64,000 nt of DNA from Oceanidesulfovibrio marinus (GCF_013085545.1 NZ_CP039543.1:558001-622000), one strand, 5' to 3'. Shown: positions 36,180 to 46,341, numbered from the stretch's first letter. The notes: generated by a model from the letters alone, not told the origin. Program-made: numbers and translations.

Positions 36180-38765
36180 TCACGCTGGTCCGCCGTCCTT
36201 TTCCTGAACTATCCGCGCATTGCGCACATAGTTGTCCAGCTCTGCCACCAGAGCAGCCGTCGCGTCCCTGTCTCCTGATTCGGCGGCCTTTTGTATGTCC
36301 GCGCCCAGCTCGGCCACGTGGTCGAAGCCGTAGGACGGCGCGCTGCCTTTCTGGCTGTGGCCCAGGCGACGCACGGCGTCCAGATCGTCCGAGGCCAGCG
36401 CCTCGTGCATGGCGGCGATGTCCGCGTGGAGCGATTCGAGATACATGGGGATGAGGTCGGCGACCTCGTCCGGTACCACCACATCGCAGGCGGAGTCGCC
36501 GGCGCCGGCTCCATCCGGTGCAATGCTGGCGATGGCCGCCAGCAGCTCGGCCCTGCGCACCGGCTTGGGCACGAACTCGTCGCATCCGGCCTCCAGGCAG
36601 CGTGTCCGCTCGCTGGCCAGGGCATGGGCGGTGAGTGCGATGATTGGCACGGCCCGGCGGCCGGTCTGGCGTTCCTCCTCCCGGATGGCCCTGGTGGCGG
36701 ACAGCCCGTCCAGCACGGGCATCTGCATGTCCATGAGCACGGCGTCGTACTCGCGTTCGCGCACCATTTCCATGGCGCCTTCGCCGTCGGCCACCACGTC
36801 CAGGGTCACGGGCTGATCCTTCAGAAAAAGCTCCACAATGCGCTGGTTGGGAACATGATCCTCGGCCAGCAGAATCCGCATGGGCGGCAGCACGACGGCC
36901 TGCGCCTTTATGGCAACGGCCTCGGACTCCTTGCGCCGGCCCAGGGCCAGCTCCACGGATTCCAGCAGTTCCCCCCGCCGGCACGGCTTGACCACATGGG
37001 CCGCGACGCCTTCCCGGACGGCCCGGTTCTTCACGCGGCCGCCGTTCAGGGCTGAGAAAAGCATGACCACGGGGAGCTGCCGCGTCATGGCTGCGGCGAT
37101 GGCCTGGAGTAGGGCAAAGCCGTTGTCCGGACCCAGGTCGAAGGCCGCGAGCACGCAGTCGAAGGGATCGTTCGCCTCGCTCTCGCAGATCATGCGCACA
37201 GCTGTTTCCAGATCGTGGCATACGCGCGTCCGCGCACCGTGCAGCTCCAGGAGCAGGGCGTTATGCTTCGCTGTCTTGGGCTTGGCGTCCACCACCAGAA
37301 TGCTGGTGCCGGAAAGGGCTGTGTCCGTGCGGGCGTACATGGGGGCCGAGTCCGTCAGCGCGTCCAGCCGTACGCAGAAGGAGAACGTGGAGCCGGCGCC
37401 GGGTTCGCTGCGCACCCAGATATGTCCGCCCATGAGCTCTACGAGCTTCTTGCAGATGGCGAGGCCCAGGCCGCTGCCGCCGAACTGGCGGGTGGTGGAG
37501 GTGTCGGCCTGGGAGAAGTGCTCGAAGACGAGGCTCTGCTTGTCGGCCGGTATGCCCACACCGGTGTCGGAAACGTTGAAGAGCAGGAAGGATCGGGTCG
37601 CGCTGGCAATGGCGCGAGGGGCGTCCTCGGGCAGGTCGGCCGGCTCCAGCGGTTTGACGTCCAGCGAAACTTCGCCTTGGCGGGTGAACTTGACGGCGTT
37701 GCCCACCAGGTTGAGCAGCACCTGGGAGAGCCGTTTGGGGTCGCCGCCGACCTGGGTGACGGTGCTGGGGTGCACGCGCCAGAGCAGCTCCAGGTCCTTC
37801 TCGTGGGCGCGGAAGGCCAGCACCCGGCAGACGTTCTCCATCTCGTCCAGGATGTCGAAGGGCACGTTCTCCAGCAGCACCTCGCCGGCCTCGATGCGCG
37901 CGAAGTCCAGGATGTCGTTGATGACGTCCAGAAGCATCTCGCCGGAGGAGCGCGAGGTCTGCACATAGTCCTTCTGCGTAGGGGTCAGCTCCGTGTCCCA
38001 CAGCAGCTCTGCCATGCCGAGTATGGAGTTGATGGGCGTGCGGATCTCGTGGCTCATGCGCGCCAGGAACTCGGTCTTGGCCGTGTTGGCTATCTCGGCT
38101 TCCCGCGCCAGCTCCTTGGAGTGGGCCAGGGCTTTTTCCAGCTCACGGTTGGAGCGCCGGATATCCCGGGTGCGGTCGGCTACCTGGGCGGCCAGGGAGT
38201 TTTTGACCTTCTTGATGGCCTCGAAGAGCGAGACGTTTTCCAGGGCGTGGGCCGCGGAGAGCAGGATGTTGGTGAGCAGGGCGTAGGAGATGTCGTAGAT
38301 CTCGCGCTCCGGCTGGTCCAGCAGACCGATGAACATGCCCCAGCCGCGGGATGCCGTGGCGATGGCGTGGAGCAGCAGGCGGCCTTTTTCGTCACGGGTG
38401 GAGACAATGACGTGCCGGTTGCGGTACAGCGCCCAGGCAAAGGTACCGTCCTCGATGAGCACCTCCAGCTCGCTCTCGAACCAGGAGCCGTCGGACTCCG
38501 GATCGCAGTAGGCCAGGTCGAAGGAGGCGTCTTCCTCGTTGGCCAGGTACACGGCCATGGACTTGAGCCGGAACAGGGAGGAGACGCGGGTGGCTGTCTC
38601 GCGGACAAGGATCTGGAAGCCGTCGGCCGCGTCCACCGGGGTCTCGAAGGTGCCCAGGGTGGTGGCCATCTCCAGGGCGTCCAGGGCTATGGACTTCTCG
38701 TCGGCCAGCCGTGCGACCTGCTCCTGGAGCTGCGTTATTATGAGGCTTCGTTCCTCATCGCCCAT
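36180..38765 (-). CDS. Hybrid sensor histidine kinase (GAF-HisKA-HATPase-REC-REC-Hpt)
   Basis: An 861-residue soluble kinase with no membrane segments. Order: GAF-like sensor (residues 20-185), coiled coil, HisKA with [18 protein letters not shown], HATPase with the [13 protein letters not shown] and [19 protein letters not shown] boxes, receiver 1, receiver 2 ([28 protein letters not shown]) and a C-terminal Hpt with [15 protein letters not shown]. Receiver 1 has [11 protein letters not shown] where an Asp should be, so it is degenerate. A phosphorelay from His to receiver 2 to Hpt is expected. AGGAGG precedes ATG 38765. It overlaps the HDOD gene by 11 nt, so the two are coupled. Confidence 0.93.
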   Translation of the reverse strand: MGDEERSLIITQLQEQVARLADEKSIALDALEMATTLGTFETPVDAADGFQILVRETATRVSSLFRLKSMAVYLANEEDASFDLAYCDPESDGSWFESELEVLIEDGTFAWALYRNRHVIVSTRDEKGRLLLHAIATASRGWGMFIGLLDQPEREIYDISYALLTNILLSAAHALENVSLFEAIKKVKNSLAAQVADRTRDIRRSNRELEKALAHSKELAREAEIANTAKTEFLARMSHEIRTPINSILGMAELLWDTELTPTQKDYVQTSRSSGEMLLDVINDILDFARIEAGEVLLENVPFDILDEMENVCRVLAFRAHEKDLELLWRVHPSTVTQVGGDPKRLSQVLLNLVGNAVKFTRQGEVSLDVKPLEPADLPEDAPRAIASATRSFLLFNVSDTGVGIPADKQSLVFEHFSQADTSTTRQFGGSGLGLAICKKLVELMGGHIWVRSEPGAGSTFSFCVRLDALTDSAPMYARTDTALSGTSILVVDAKPKTAKHNALLLELHGARTRVCHDLETAVRMICESEANDPFDCVLAAFDLGPDNGFALLQAIAAAMTRQLPVVMLFSALNGGRVKNRAVREGVAAHVVKPCRRGELLESVELALGRRKESEAVAIKAQAVVLPPMRILLAEDHVPNQRIVELFLKDQPVTLDVVADGEGAMEMVREREYDAVLMDMQMPVLDGLSATRAIREEERQTGRRAVPIIALTAHALASERTRCLEAGCDEFVPKPVRRAELLAAIASIAPDGAGAGDSACDVVVPDEVADLIPMYLESLHADIAAMHEALASDDLDAVRRLGHSQKGSAPSYGFDHVAELGADIQKAAESGDRDATAALVAELDNYVRNARIVQEKDGGPA

Positions 38766-40041
38766 GGCGCGCCCTCCTGCCGATATCCGAGTTGAAGAAG
38801 GTGCGTTCGATCTCGCCGATGTGGCGGTCCGACTGGGTCAGGGCAAGCTGCAGCACGCCTGTGGTCAAACCCAGGATGTCCCACGCCTCTTCGTACAGCT
38901 CGGGCACGTAGTACGAACCGCCCATGCCGTTGTGCATGGCAACGGCGATGATGTCCGCAATGTGGATGATCGCCGGCTCCAGGAGGTTCAGCGCGCTCTC
39001 CGGCTTGTGGTGGAAGCGGACCGGTCGCTCCAGCGAGGTCGGGAAGCGCCACTTCTTGAAGACCATGCCGCCCACCTGGGCGTGGTTGTAGCCGAATACC
39101 TCCCGCTCCGCCTCGTGCAGGGGCATACTCTCCACGCGGGAAAGGAGCAGGGCGAGCCGGAACTGCTCCGGCATCTCCTTGATGAGCGTAAGCCGGCCGA
39201 TGTCGTGGATGAGCCCGGCCACGAAGAAGCGTTCCTCGGTGAGCCCGACCTTTTGCGAGGCCAGGGTGCGCGCCACAATGCCGGTGGTGATGGAGTGCAG
39301 CCAGAAGGAGTGCACGTCCAGGGAGTCCGGCGGGATCATCTCGAAGTAGCTGAGCACGGAGATGCCCAGGGCCAGGTTGGTCACGTCGCGCGAGCCGATG
39401 AGGCTGATGGCCCGGCTGATGGATTCGATCTTGGCCGGGAAGCCGTAGAAGGGGCTGTTCACCAGCCGCAGGAGCTTGGTGGAGAGGCTGGGGTCCTTGG
39501 CCACCACGTCGGCCAGGTGCGAGGCCGAGCTCAACGGGTCGTTCAGCACCTCGGCGATGCGCACGTAAATGTCCGGAAAGGAGACCAGCGACACGTGGCG
39601 GGTCACGAGATCGGCCAGGGTGGGCGTCTCCATCTGCATCCGGCGCAGCCGCCGGAAATCGTCCTTTTCCAACGGGGAGAGCGGCTTGGGGGAGCGTATC
39701 TCCTCGCCGCGGTTGATGGCCTGGGCCGTACGGATGGTGCACAGCCGCTTGAGCTCGGCCACGGCCGGGTGGTCGGAGTTGGCCTTGGCAAAGATCGTAT
39801 CCACCTCGTTGGCGGCCTGGCTCATGCACTCGGGACCGAGGGAGGCGATGGTCTCCGCGGCGGCGTCCTCGCGGCTGGCGCCGGCGATGTCGGCCTCGGT
39901 CACGCCCCAGCTCTTCATGATGGTAATATGCTTGTTGGTGATCGGGACCCCTTTGCCAAGCAGGAAGCGCCCCTTAGGGGTGACCAGGTCGGCATCGAGG
40001 ACCATGCCTTCCTTGAGATCGCTGACGTTGATGAGGCCCAT
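38755..40041 (-). CDS. HDOD-domain protein
   Basis: A 428-residue protein whose centre (about residues 150-350) is an HDOD domain: [40 protein letters not shown], and [16 protein letters not shown], where the HD pair is retained. HDOD proteins act in signalling and often bind nucleotides or partner proteins. The N-terminus ([20 protein letters not shown]) looks like a small beta domain seen in HD-GYP-type proteins. It is upstream of and overlaps the hybrid kinase, so it is probably part of that pathway. No Shine-Dalgarno is evident. Confidence 0.88.
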   Translation of the reverse strand: MGLINVSDLKEGMVLDADLVTPKGRFLLGKGVPITNKHITIMKSWGVTEADIAGASREDAAAETIASLGPECMSQAANEVDTIFAKANSDHPAVAELKRLCTIRTAQAINRGEEIRSPKPLSPLEKDDFRRLRRMQMETPTLADLVTRHVSLVSFPDIYVRIAEVLNDPLSSASHLADVVAKDPSLSTKLLRLVNSPFYGFPAKIESISRAISLIGSRDVTNLALGISVLSYFEMIPPDSLDVHSFWLHSITTGIVARTLASQKVGLTEERFFVAGLIHDIGRLTLIKEMPEQFRLALLLSRVESMPLHEAEREVFGYNHAQVGGMVFKKWRFPTSLERPVRFHHKPESALNLLEPAIIHIADIIAVAMHNGMGGSYYVPELYEEAWDILGLTTGVLQLALTQSDRHIGEIERTFFNSDIGRRARHGR

Positions 40042-40330
40042 GGATATATCGTGCAGTATCGCAGTCGTTGCAGTTGAACCAGAAGTTCAAGCCCCTGTAT
40101 CATGGAGCGTTGTGGCTCGTCGAATAAAGCTTTCGGCCGGAAAGAGGGAAAACTTAATGGAGCATGGACGGCCACGAGCCGGCATCCACAAGAGTATGAC
40201 CATGCAAGAGTACTGTGTCTTTACATTTTTCAGACTTCTGTTGCCCGTGTATATCAGTAAATGTATTGTGCAGTCGATTGGTATGATGCATTCGGCTACT
40301 TTGGAATGAACTCTGAATATTGAGGTGTAT

Positions 40331-41854
40331 GTGGTGAGGCGACGCGGCTCGATATGGCTTGTTCTGGGATGCTGTCTCCTACTATGCGCGCTGGCTGTGC
40401 GGCCGGCGCAAGCCCTGGAAGTAAGCCCCAAAGGCGAGTTCCTCTTCGCCTTCCGCTACCTGGAGAACGGCAACATCCAGGGCACCGGGCCCATTGACCA
40501 GTCCCGGGACGACTTCCACGCCAGGCAGCGCGTCCGCGTCCAGGTGGACTTCGCCATGAGCGAGCACCTGCGCGGCGTGTACTTCATCGAGATGGGCGAG
40601 ACCCAGTGGGGACGGCTGGGGCCGGTTGCCGGCCACGGCACGGGCGGGGCCCTGGGCTCGGACGGCGTGTGCGTGGAGACAAAGCGCGCCTACATCGATT
40701 TCGATATCCCGGATACCAGACTCACGTTCCGCGTGGGCATCCAGGGGCTCGAAAACCCCTCCATCGGCGTGGGCTATGTGGTGCTGGATGCGGACGTGGC
40801 CGGCGTCTCCGCCAGATACGCCTTCAGCGACTCCCTCAGCGCCGCGGTGTTCTGGGCGCGGCTCTACGATCTCGGGGTGAACAACGTCGCGGTCAAGGAC
40901 TCCACGGGCCTGGACGCCATGGACATGTTCGGCCTCATGCTGCCCATCACCGGAGACGGGTGGCGGCTGACGCCGTACGGCATGTTCATCACCTCAGGCC
41001 GCAACGTGTTCACCAGCCAGGCGCTGGCGGGCTTTCCCGGCATGCTTTCCCCGGCCTTTGCAGCCGGGCTGAGCTATCTGGGCACGCCGTTCATCGAGCA
41101 GTACGCCAACGATCAGAGCTACCTGTATACGTGGTGGGCAGGAGCCACGGCCGAGCTCACCGATCTGAGTCCGTTCAGGCTCTCCCTGGAGGCGGTGTAC
41201 GGCTCCGTGGAAGCGGAAAACGCGGCGCTGACCCGCCGGGGCTTCTACGCCGGGGCGGAGCTGGACTACCAGCTCGACTCCATGACCCTTTCGCTGTTCG
41301 GCTGGTACGGCAGCGGCGAGGACGGCTCCTGGCGCAACGGCTCCGAGCAGATGCCTACGCTGAGCACCACGCGTGGCTTCGGCCCTACAAGCTTCGGCTT
41401 TGTGGGCACACGGCTGATTCCCACGCTGGGGCTCGTCAGCTCCTCTCCGGCCGGCATGTGGGGCGCAGTCTTTGCCCTGCGGGACATCACCTTTATTCCG
41501 GACCTGCACCACACGGTCCGCTTTCTCTACGCTCAGGGCACCAACGATCCGGACAGCCGGCGCATCATCGGACTGACCAGCCCCAACCTCATTCTGGGCT
41601 ACAAGGGCGCGCCCATGCCCGTGCCGCCCGGTTACGTCACCCCGCCGCAGACCACGACCGTTTCAGGCATCCCGCTGACCACGCAGGACAGCATGGTCGA
41701 GATTGATTTCGATACGAGCTACCGGCTCTATGATAACCTGGAGCTCATCCTGGAGACCGGCGTCATCGGGCTGCACTACGGCACCGATGTCTGGCTCAAC
41801 CAGGATATAGGCACGCCATGGAAGGCTGCGCTGGGGCTGCGGTATCTGTTCTAG
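40331..41854 (+). CDS. Outer-membrane homotrimeric porin
   Basis: A 507-residue outer-membrane beta-barrel of the family characteristic of Desulfovibrio. The signal peptide (SIWLVLGCCLLLCALAVRP, cleavage near AQA-LE) leads to a first strand EFLFAFRYLENGNIQG, then QRVRVQVDFAMSEHLRGVYF and RAYIDFDIPDTRLTFRVG. Alternating hydrophobic strands run to the C-terminal aromatic AALGLRYLF, the barrel-insertion signal. GTG at 40331 is chosen because GAGG lies five bases upstream; GTG at 40325 and 40334 are alternatives. It diverges from the HDOD gene and is followed by a small lipoprotein. Confidence 0.92.
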   Translation: MVRRRGSIWLVLGCCLLLCALAVRPAQALEVSPKGEFLFAFRYLENGNIQGTGPIDQSRDDFHARQRVRVQVDFAMSEHLRGVYFIEMGETQWGRLGPVAGHGTGGALGSDGVCVETKRAYIDFDIPDTRLTFRVGIQGLENPSIGVGYVVLDADVAGVSARYAFSDSLSAAVFWARLYDLGVNNVAVKDSTGLDAMDMFGLMLPITGDGWRLTPYGMFITSGRNVFTSQALAGFPGMLSPAFAAGLSYLGTPFIEQYANDQSYLYTWWAGATAELTDLSPFRLSLEAVYGSVEAENAALTRRGFYAGAELDYQLDSMTLSLFGWYGSGEDGSWRNGSEQMPTLSTTRGFGPTSFGFVGTRLIPTLGLVSSSPAGMWGAVFALRDITFIPDLHHTVRFLYAQGTNDPDSRRIIGLTSPNLILGYKGAPMPVPPGYVTPPQTTTVSGIPLTTQDSMVEIDFDTSYRLYDNLELILETGVIGLHYGTDVWLNQDIGTPWKAALGLRYLF

Positions 41855-41887
41855 ACGACTTACGAAATCAAATAGGGAGGTAGGCGT

Positions 41888-42118
41888 ATGCTTGGTTCAT
41901 TACGATATCACACACGCGCACGGCGGGCCTGCTGCATCGTGCTCGCGGCAGCGCTCTGCATGCTCTTCCTGCTCGCATCGTGCTCGTACCAGGAGGAGCG
42001 GTCCGGCTCCGGCAGACGGGTCAAGAAGCAGAGCGTCATCGACAACGCGCCTGTGGACAGCCTGCTTCAGGATCAGCTCTTTGCGGCGCGTGTGTCCAGA
42101 AATCTGTACAGAGGGTAG
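41888..42118 (+). CDS. Small lipoprotein
   Basis: A 76-residue lipoprotein. GGAGG precedes ATG 41888; a basic N-terminus (YHTRARRACCIVLAAALCML) and the lipobox LLASC put the lipid on the Cys near residue 32. The remaining 44 residues are charged and helical (VDSLLQDQLFAARVSRNLYR). No family is recognised. It begins 33 nt after the porin stop with no terminator between, so it may help assemble the porin. Confidence 0.7.
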   Translation: MLGSLRYHTRARRACCIVLAAALCMLFLLASCSYQEERSGSGRRVKKQSVIDNAPVDSLLQDQLFAARVSRNLYRG

Positions 42119-42203
42119 GTTCGAACACCAGCCCTGACGCGTATGAGCCGGCCGCGGAATAGCGCTCTGGGCCATACCCACGGCCAGGTGCAACGCGTAA
42201 AAG

Positions 42204-42234
42204 AAGAGGCGCAGTCTTCCGGCTGCGCCTCAGT
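42204..42234 (-). terminator. Terminator of the soluble chemoreceptor gene
   Basis: A perfect 9-bp stem, GAGGCGCAG with CTGCGCCTC around an eight-base loop. On the minus strand it is followed by TTCTTTTA, so it serves the minus-strand gene at 42288; it may also stop the plus-strand lipoprotein mRNA. Confidence 0.75.
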
Positions 42235-42287
42235 GGTCTCGATGATGGCATTGGCGTGGGGGCACGCCTCGTCCCGATGCGAATCGT

Positions 42288-43736
42288 CTAGTTTCTTCTG
42301 GCCGCAGCTGCCGCCAGGACGGCCTCGGGCTCGCACTCCTCCAGGTGGGACTGCGTCTTCATGTCCTTGATGATGCTCTTCAGCTCGCTGGCCATGCGCG
42401 CCAGCTCGCTCACGGCGCGGGCCGACTCGTCCATTGCGGCGGCTGTCTCCTCGGCGGAGCTCAGTATGTGGTTGGTGGCCTCGGAAACCTGGTCGCTGGC
42501 CATGGACTGCTGCGCCACGGCCTCGGCAATGCCGTGCACGCGGTCCGTGGTCTGCTCGATGATGGCGAGAATTTCCTGAATCTTCTCGCCGGCGGTCGTG
42601 GAGGACTCCACCCCGCGCATGACCGAGGCCACGGCGGATTCGGTGGAGGTCTGGCTCTTCTCCGCGCTGGTCTGAATGGCCCGGACCACCTCGCCCACCT
42701 CCTTGGTGGCCTGCATGGTCTTCTCGGCCAGCTTGCGCACCTCGTCCGCCACCACGGCAAAGCCGCGGCCTGCTTCTCCGGCGCGCGCCGCCTCGATGGC
42801 TGCGTTGAGGGCGAGGAGGTTGGTCTGGTCGGCGATGTCGTTGATCACGTTCATAACGTCGCCGATACGCACGGCGTGCTCGCTGAGCTGGGTCATGTCG
42901 TCGCGCAGGGCGCTGGCCTCGTCGCGCACCTCCAGAATCACCTTGCGGGTGCGTTCCACCTCGGCCGCACCTTCGCCGGCCTTGGTGCGGGAGTTTTCGG
43001 CCAGCTCTGTCACGGAGCGCGCGTTGTCGGCGTTTTCCATGATGGACGCGCTCATTTGCTGGGTCGCGCCGGCCACCTCGCTGGTGCGGTTGCGCTGCTC
43101 GTCTGTTGAGGCGCGTGTCTGCTCCACCTGGGCGGCGAGCTGATCTGCCTCGTTGGCCAGATTGTCCGCCACGGCCGTGGCGCGCTCCGCCGCGCGGCTG
43201 ATGAGCTCGTTCTGATCGCAGATCTCCGCTTCCTTCTTGCGCAGCTCGGAGACGTCCAGATAGATGCAGATCGCACCGAGCACGGCCTTGTCCTTTTCCC
43301 GGAACAGGGGCATGGCGTCGATCTGGATGTTCAGGGTGCGGCCATCGCGGGAGGAGAAGTCCACCTCCTTGCGGATGCCTCTTTTGTCCTGCATGGCCGT
43401 GGAAAGTACGGTCTTTCTATTGCGATCTCCATAAAAGAACTCAGCAACGTTCCAGCCGTAGTAGTCTTCCGGCTTGCCGGATTGGCCAAGTATGCCGAGC
43501 AGGCCCTGGTTTGTGATGCAGAGCGTCTCTTCGGTATCTACCACCACAAACGGCGTGGTGATGCTGCCGATGATGGAGCGGGCGAAGTCGAGCTCATTCA
43601 GGATGGCCTTGGTCCCCTGGGCTACAAGCTCGCATTCCCCGCCCTTCGCATGCAATGTACTGACAGCCTTTTCAAAATGTCCTTCACTGGCAAGTTGTGC
43701 AAAATCCCCGAAAGTTTTTTTCGCGCCAAAAATCAT
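42288..43736 (-). CDS. Soluble PAS-containing methyl-accepting chemotaxis protein
   Basis: A 482-residue chemoreceptor with no membrane segment. After a short N-terminal region, a PAS domain ([20 protein letters not shown] to [15 protein letters not shown], about residues 58-168) senses an internal signal. The rest is the signalling coiled coil with the hairpin [19 protein letters not shown] and [16 protein letters not shown]. It should report redox state, ligand or energy status to CheA. The C-terminus ([14 protein letters not shown]) lacks a CheR pentapeptide. A GGGGGG stretch before ATG 43736 may act as ribosome site. Confidence 0.93.
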   Translation of the reverse strand: MIFGAKKTFGDFAQLASEGHFEKAVSTLHAKGGECELVAQGTKAILNELDFARSIIGSITTPFVVVDTEETLCITNQGLLGILGQSGKPEDYYGWNVAEFFYGDRNRKTVLSTAMQDKRGIRKEVDFSSRDGRTLNIQIDAMPLFREKDKAVLGAICIYLDVSELRKKEAEICDQNELISRAAERATAVADNLANEADQLAAQVEQTRASTDEQRNRTSEVAGATQQMSASIMENADNARSVTELAENSRTKAGEGAAEVERTRKVILEVRDEASALRDDMTQLSEHAVRIGDVMNVINDIADQTNLLALNAAIEAARAGEAGRGFAVVADEVRKLAEKTMQATKEVGEVVRAIQTSAEKSQTSTESAVASVMRGVESSTTAGEKIQEILAIIEQTTDRVHGIAEAVAQQSMASDQVSEATNHILSSAEETAAAMDESARAVSELARMASELKSIIKDMKTQSHLEECEPEAVLAAAAARRN

Positions 43737-44254
43737 GTTGCGCCCCCCATCAGTCAGGTTTCTTTAATAACAAGACATGAATATGCACGCGTAGCGCCTC
43801 GATGCCCGCTCCAATTGAATGCAATGCATATCTTGAAATCAATTTCAGTTAAAGCATTTATTGGGTGTATGATTTTTGTGGAATGCATATGTCTACACAG
43901 TTGTTCGATATAACCAAGCAGAATAATGACAAGGCATGATCGCCCAGGCCAGCTGCCAGGATAAATGTTGGGACGGCGATGAAAAAACGGTGTGAGACGG
44001 CCAATGGTGGGAAATCAGATCGCAAGCAGAAGGAAACGCGTTAATGCAATGCTACTGTTGAAGAGCGAAACGGTATGCAATGCAGCACCAGAAGAGGGAT
44101 GTTGCTGCAATGACAATATTTCAGCAGAGGCGTACTGCAAAAAGCTTTACGCGATTAAATGTCGACTAAACGTATCGAAAAAGCTATAGGTGCGCCTAAT
44201 AGAGAACACTGCGGTATGCGGCGCAACAGGGCTCTGTTTTGAAATTGCGCTGAT
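43737..44254. other. A/T-rich gap between chemoreceptor and thioredoxin-fold gene
   Basis: About 500 nt of clearly more A/T-rich sequence than either neighbour. Short frames occur, including a Cys-containing one at 43992-44189 starting at GTG, but none has a ribosome site or recognisable motif. It may be old, decayed coding DNA at the edge of the mercury locus. Confidence 0.5.
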
Positions 44255-44488
44255 CTATAGCCAGCCGGCAACCTCCGATTTTTTAGGCGCCCGGCCCGCC
44301 ACCTTCACCACGCCGTCCACGACCACGGCCGGAGTGGTGAACACGCCCATGCTGGCGATCTTCTTGAAGTCGGTGACTTTCTCGATGCTGACGTCTGCGC
44401 CGGCCTCTGCCGCGGCCTGGGTTACAACGTCGTATGTTTCTGCACACTTGGGGCAGCCAGGCCCCAGAATTTGAATAAGCTTTGCCAT
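44255..44488 (-). CDS. Small thioredoxin-fold redox protein (CPKC)
   Basis: A 77-residue protein of the small redox-active disulfide type (MTH895-like). The active site is LGPGCPKCAETYDVV, followed by the cis-proline segment MGVFTTPAVVVDGVV, both typical; the C-terminus is GRAPKKSEVAGWL. It can pass electrons or hold a metal between its cysteines. It is the last gene of the arsR-permease-CMD operon, where such proteins are usual next to DUF318 permeases, and it may reduce the AhpD-like protein encoded just upstream. Confidence 0.92.
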   Translation of the reverse strand: MAKLIQILGPGCPKCAETYDVVTQAAAEAGADVSIEKVTDFKKIASMGVFTTPAVVVDGVVKVAGRAPKKSEVAGWL

Positions 44489-44502
44489 GGTTTTTTATTC
44501 CT

Positions 44503-44826
44503 TTACTTGTTGCAACCGCAATCGATCTTGCCCGCTACGATGTCGGATACGTCGCCAAGCACGTCATGTGTCCAGCAGTCATCGGCTCCGGCGGCCTCGC
44601 GCATCACCAGGGCGATGATGTAGGCGATTTCCTGCAGGCTGGCGCCGGCGTCCAGCGCGCCCTTGAAGTGCTTGAGCACGCAGGGCTTGGACCGCGCCTT
44701 GATGGACACGGCCAGGCAGATGAACTGGTAGGTCTTTTCGTCGATGAGTCGCTTTTCGGCATAGAGCGCGTCCATGTCGTCCAGGGCCTGTGCAAACTCC
44801 GGGAACAGTTGGGCCAGAAAGCGCAT
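44503..44826 (-). CDS. AhpD-like (carboxymuconolactone decarboxylase family) protein
   Basis: A 107-residue protein of the CMD/AhpD fold. The core KTYQFICLAVSIKARSKPCV with LKHFKGALDAGASLQEI aligns with the AhpD active-site helix, but only the second Cys of the CxxC remains (SKPC-x2-H). Two extra cysteines are present: one in DDCWTHDVLG and a CGC pair at the C-terminus (KIDCGCNK), which looks like a thiol metal-binding tail. It lies 18 nt after the permease and 14 nt before the redox protein, suggesting thiol-based handling of a toxic metal. Confidence 0.85.
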   Translation of the reverse strand: MRFLAQLFPEFAQALDDMDALYAEKRLIDEKTYQFICLAVSIKARSKPCVLKHFKGALDAGASLQEIAYIIALVMREAAGADDCWTHDVLGDVSDIVAGKIDCGCNK

Positions 44827-44844
44827 TGGAAGCCTCCGAACTTG

Positions 44845-45936
44845 TTATATGATGGCGTTGAAGAGATAACCCACCAGCAGGATGCCCGCGCCGACCACGC
44901 CGATGAAGCAGGCGATGAGCCGCGGCTTGAGCACCTTGCGCAGGATGACCATCTCCGGGAACGAGAGCGCGATGACGCTCATCATGAACGCGAGCACCGT
45001 GCCCAGGGCCGCGCCCTTGCCCAGCAGGGCGTCCACCACAGGGATGATCCCGGCGGCGTTGGTGTACATGGGGATGCCGATAAGCACCGAGACGGGCACC
45101 GACCACCACGCGGACTTGCCCATGATGCCGGCCATGGCGCCCTCCGGCACGTAGCCGTGGATGGCCGCGCCCACGGCGATGCCGATGACAACGTAGAGCC
45201 AGACCCGGCCTACGATGTCCTTGACCGCGTCTACGCCGAACCGGATGCGATCGTTCCAGGTCATGGACTGGTCGGCGTGCACGGCCTCGCCGGCGCGTAT
45301 CTCGCGGACCCAGTCCTCCACGTGGTTGTCCAGCTTCATGCGGCCCATCACCCAGCCGGCCGCGACGGCCACGCTGATGCCCGTGACAAAGTAGAGCGCA
45401 GCCACCTTCCAGCCCAACAGGCCGTAGAGCATCACCAGGGCGATCTCATTGACCATGGGGGCGCTGATGAGAAAGCTGAAGGTGACGCCCAGCGGAATGC
45501 CGGCGGTCATGAAGCCTATGAACAACGGCACGGCCGAGCAGGAGCAGAAGGGCGTGACCACGCCGAGCAGCGCGGCGAGCACATTGCCGGCGGACTCCCG
45601 CCGCCCGGCCAGGAACGAACGCGTCCACTCCACGGTGACGAAGGAGCGCAGCACTCCCACGCCGAAGACCACGAGCACCAGGAGCATGAGCACCTTGGGC
45701 GTATCATAAATGAAGAACTGGATGGCGCTGCCCAGATGGCTCTGCTCGCTGAAACCCAGCAGCGAGTACGTAAACCACTGCGAAAAAGGCAGCAGTGTTT
45801 TGTAGAGCGCGAACCACGCCCCAAGCAACACGATGCCCAGGGCGATGCGACGCCATGGCGTGTGCGGCGCGGAATCGGGGGCAGGCGCGGCGCTGCCCGT
45901 GCTGCAGGAGCACGGCGGTGTGGGTGAATCAGGCAT
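44845..45936 (-). CDS. DUF318/ArsP-type membrane permease
   Basis: A 363-residue inner-membrane permease with about eight to ten segments. The family motif GVVTPFCSCSAVPLFIGF, with its cysteines, and FLISAPMVNEIALVMLYG are conserved, as is GIPMYTNAAGIIPVV in the second half. Relatives include ArsP, which exports methylated trivalent arsenicals. The start at 45936 (GGAG seven bases upstream) gives a cytoplasmic N-terminus MPDSPTPPCSCSTG with its own CSC, a second thiol pair. Its operon with an ArsR regulator, divergent from hgcAB, makes export of a metal or methylmetal compound plausible; the substrate is not shown. Confidence 0.9.
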   Translation of the reverse strand: MPDSPTPPCSCSTGSAAPAPDSAPHTPWRRIALGIVLLGAWFALYKTLLPFSQWFTYSLLGFSEQSHLGSAIQFFIYDTPKVLMLLVLVVFGVGVLRSFVTVEWTRSFLAGRRESAGNVLAALLGVVTPFCSCSAVPLFIGFMTAGIPLGVTFSFLISAPMVNEIALVMLYGLLGWKVAALYFVTGISVAVAAGWVMGRMKLDNHVEDWVREIRAGEAVHADQSMTWNDRIRFGVDAVKDIVGRVWLYVVIGIAVGAAIHGYVPEGAMAGIMGKSAWWSVPVSVLIGIPMYTNAAGIIPVVDALLGKGAALGTVLAFMMSVIALSFPEMVILRKVLKPRLIACFIGVVGAGILLVGYLFNAII

Positions 45937-45991
45937 GATGTACTCCGAGATATCGGTTGGCCTTTTCGCCAAGCGTTTGGCCAAAAAAAAA

Positions 45992-46309
45992 TTATGACTG
46001 CCCGGCTTGCAGGACGTTGTCGACGCAGTGGAAAAAATTCAACACACACGGAACCTTGAGACGATACCACGACCATTTGCCGCGACGTTCGTCCTCCACA
46101 ATGCCGGCTTCCTTGAGCAGCGCGAGATGCTTGGACACGGTGGATATGTCTGCGCCCACAGCCTCGGTCAGGCGACAGACGCACTGTTCCCCGCGGGAGA
46201 GCTCGTCCACGATGATCAGGCGCGAGGGATGCGCCAGCGCTTTCATGACACGGGCTCGCTTTTCAAAAAGCGTGAGCGGCGGCGGGGTGATCGGGTCGAG
46301 TGTTTCCAT
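45992..46309 (-). CDS. arsR: ArsR/SmtB-family metal-responsive repressor
   Basis: A 105-residue winged-helix repressor. KRARVMKALAHPSRLIIVDE begins the fold; LSRGEQCVCRLTEAVG has the CxC metal box on helix 3 used by ArsR to bind arsenite or similar soft metals; ISTVSKHLALLKEAG is the recognition helix; the wing is RRGKWSWYRL. Two more cysteines near the end (VPCVLNFFHCVD) could complete a metal site. ATG at 46309 has AAGGA upstream; longer frames run into the intergenic region. It heads the permease operon and lies 142 nt from hgcA on the other strand, so it probably controls both. Confidence 0.92.
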   Translation of the reverse strand: METLDPITPPPLTLFEKRARVMKALAHPSRLIIVDELSRGEQCVCRLTEAVGADISTVSKHLALLKEAGIVEDERRGKWSWYRLKVPCVLNFFHCVDNVLQAGQS

Positions 46310-46330
46310 GGGTGTCCTTGCAGGGTTATG

Positions 46331-46341
46331 TGTTGCAAACA
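46331..46341. promoter_or_regulatory. Short inverted repeat near the arsR start
   Basis: TGTT-GCA-AACA, an 11-nt inverted repeat just downstream of the proposed arsR -10. It could be a second repressor half-site pair. Confidence 0.3.

Noticed and set aside
43992-44189. Cys-containing 65-residue frame in the A/T-rich gap
   Set aside because: GTG start without ribosome site, no recognisable motif, surrounded by non-coding sequence.
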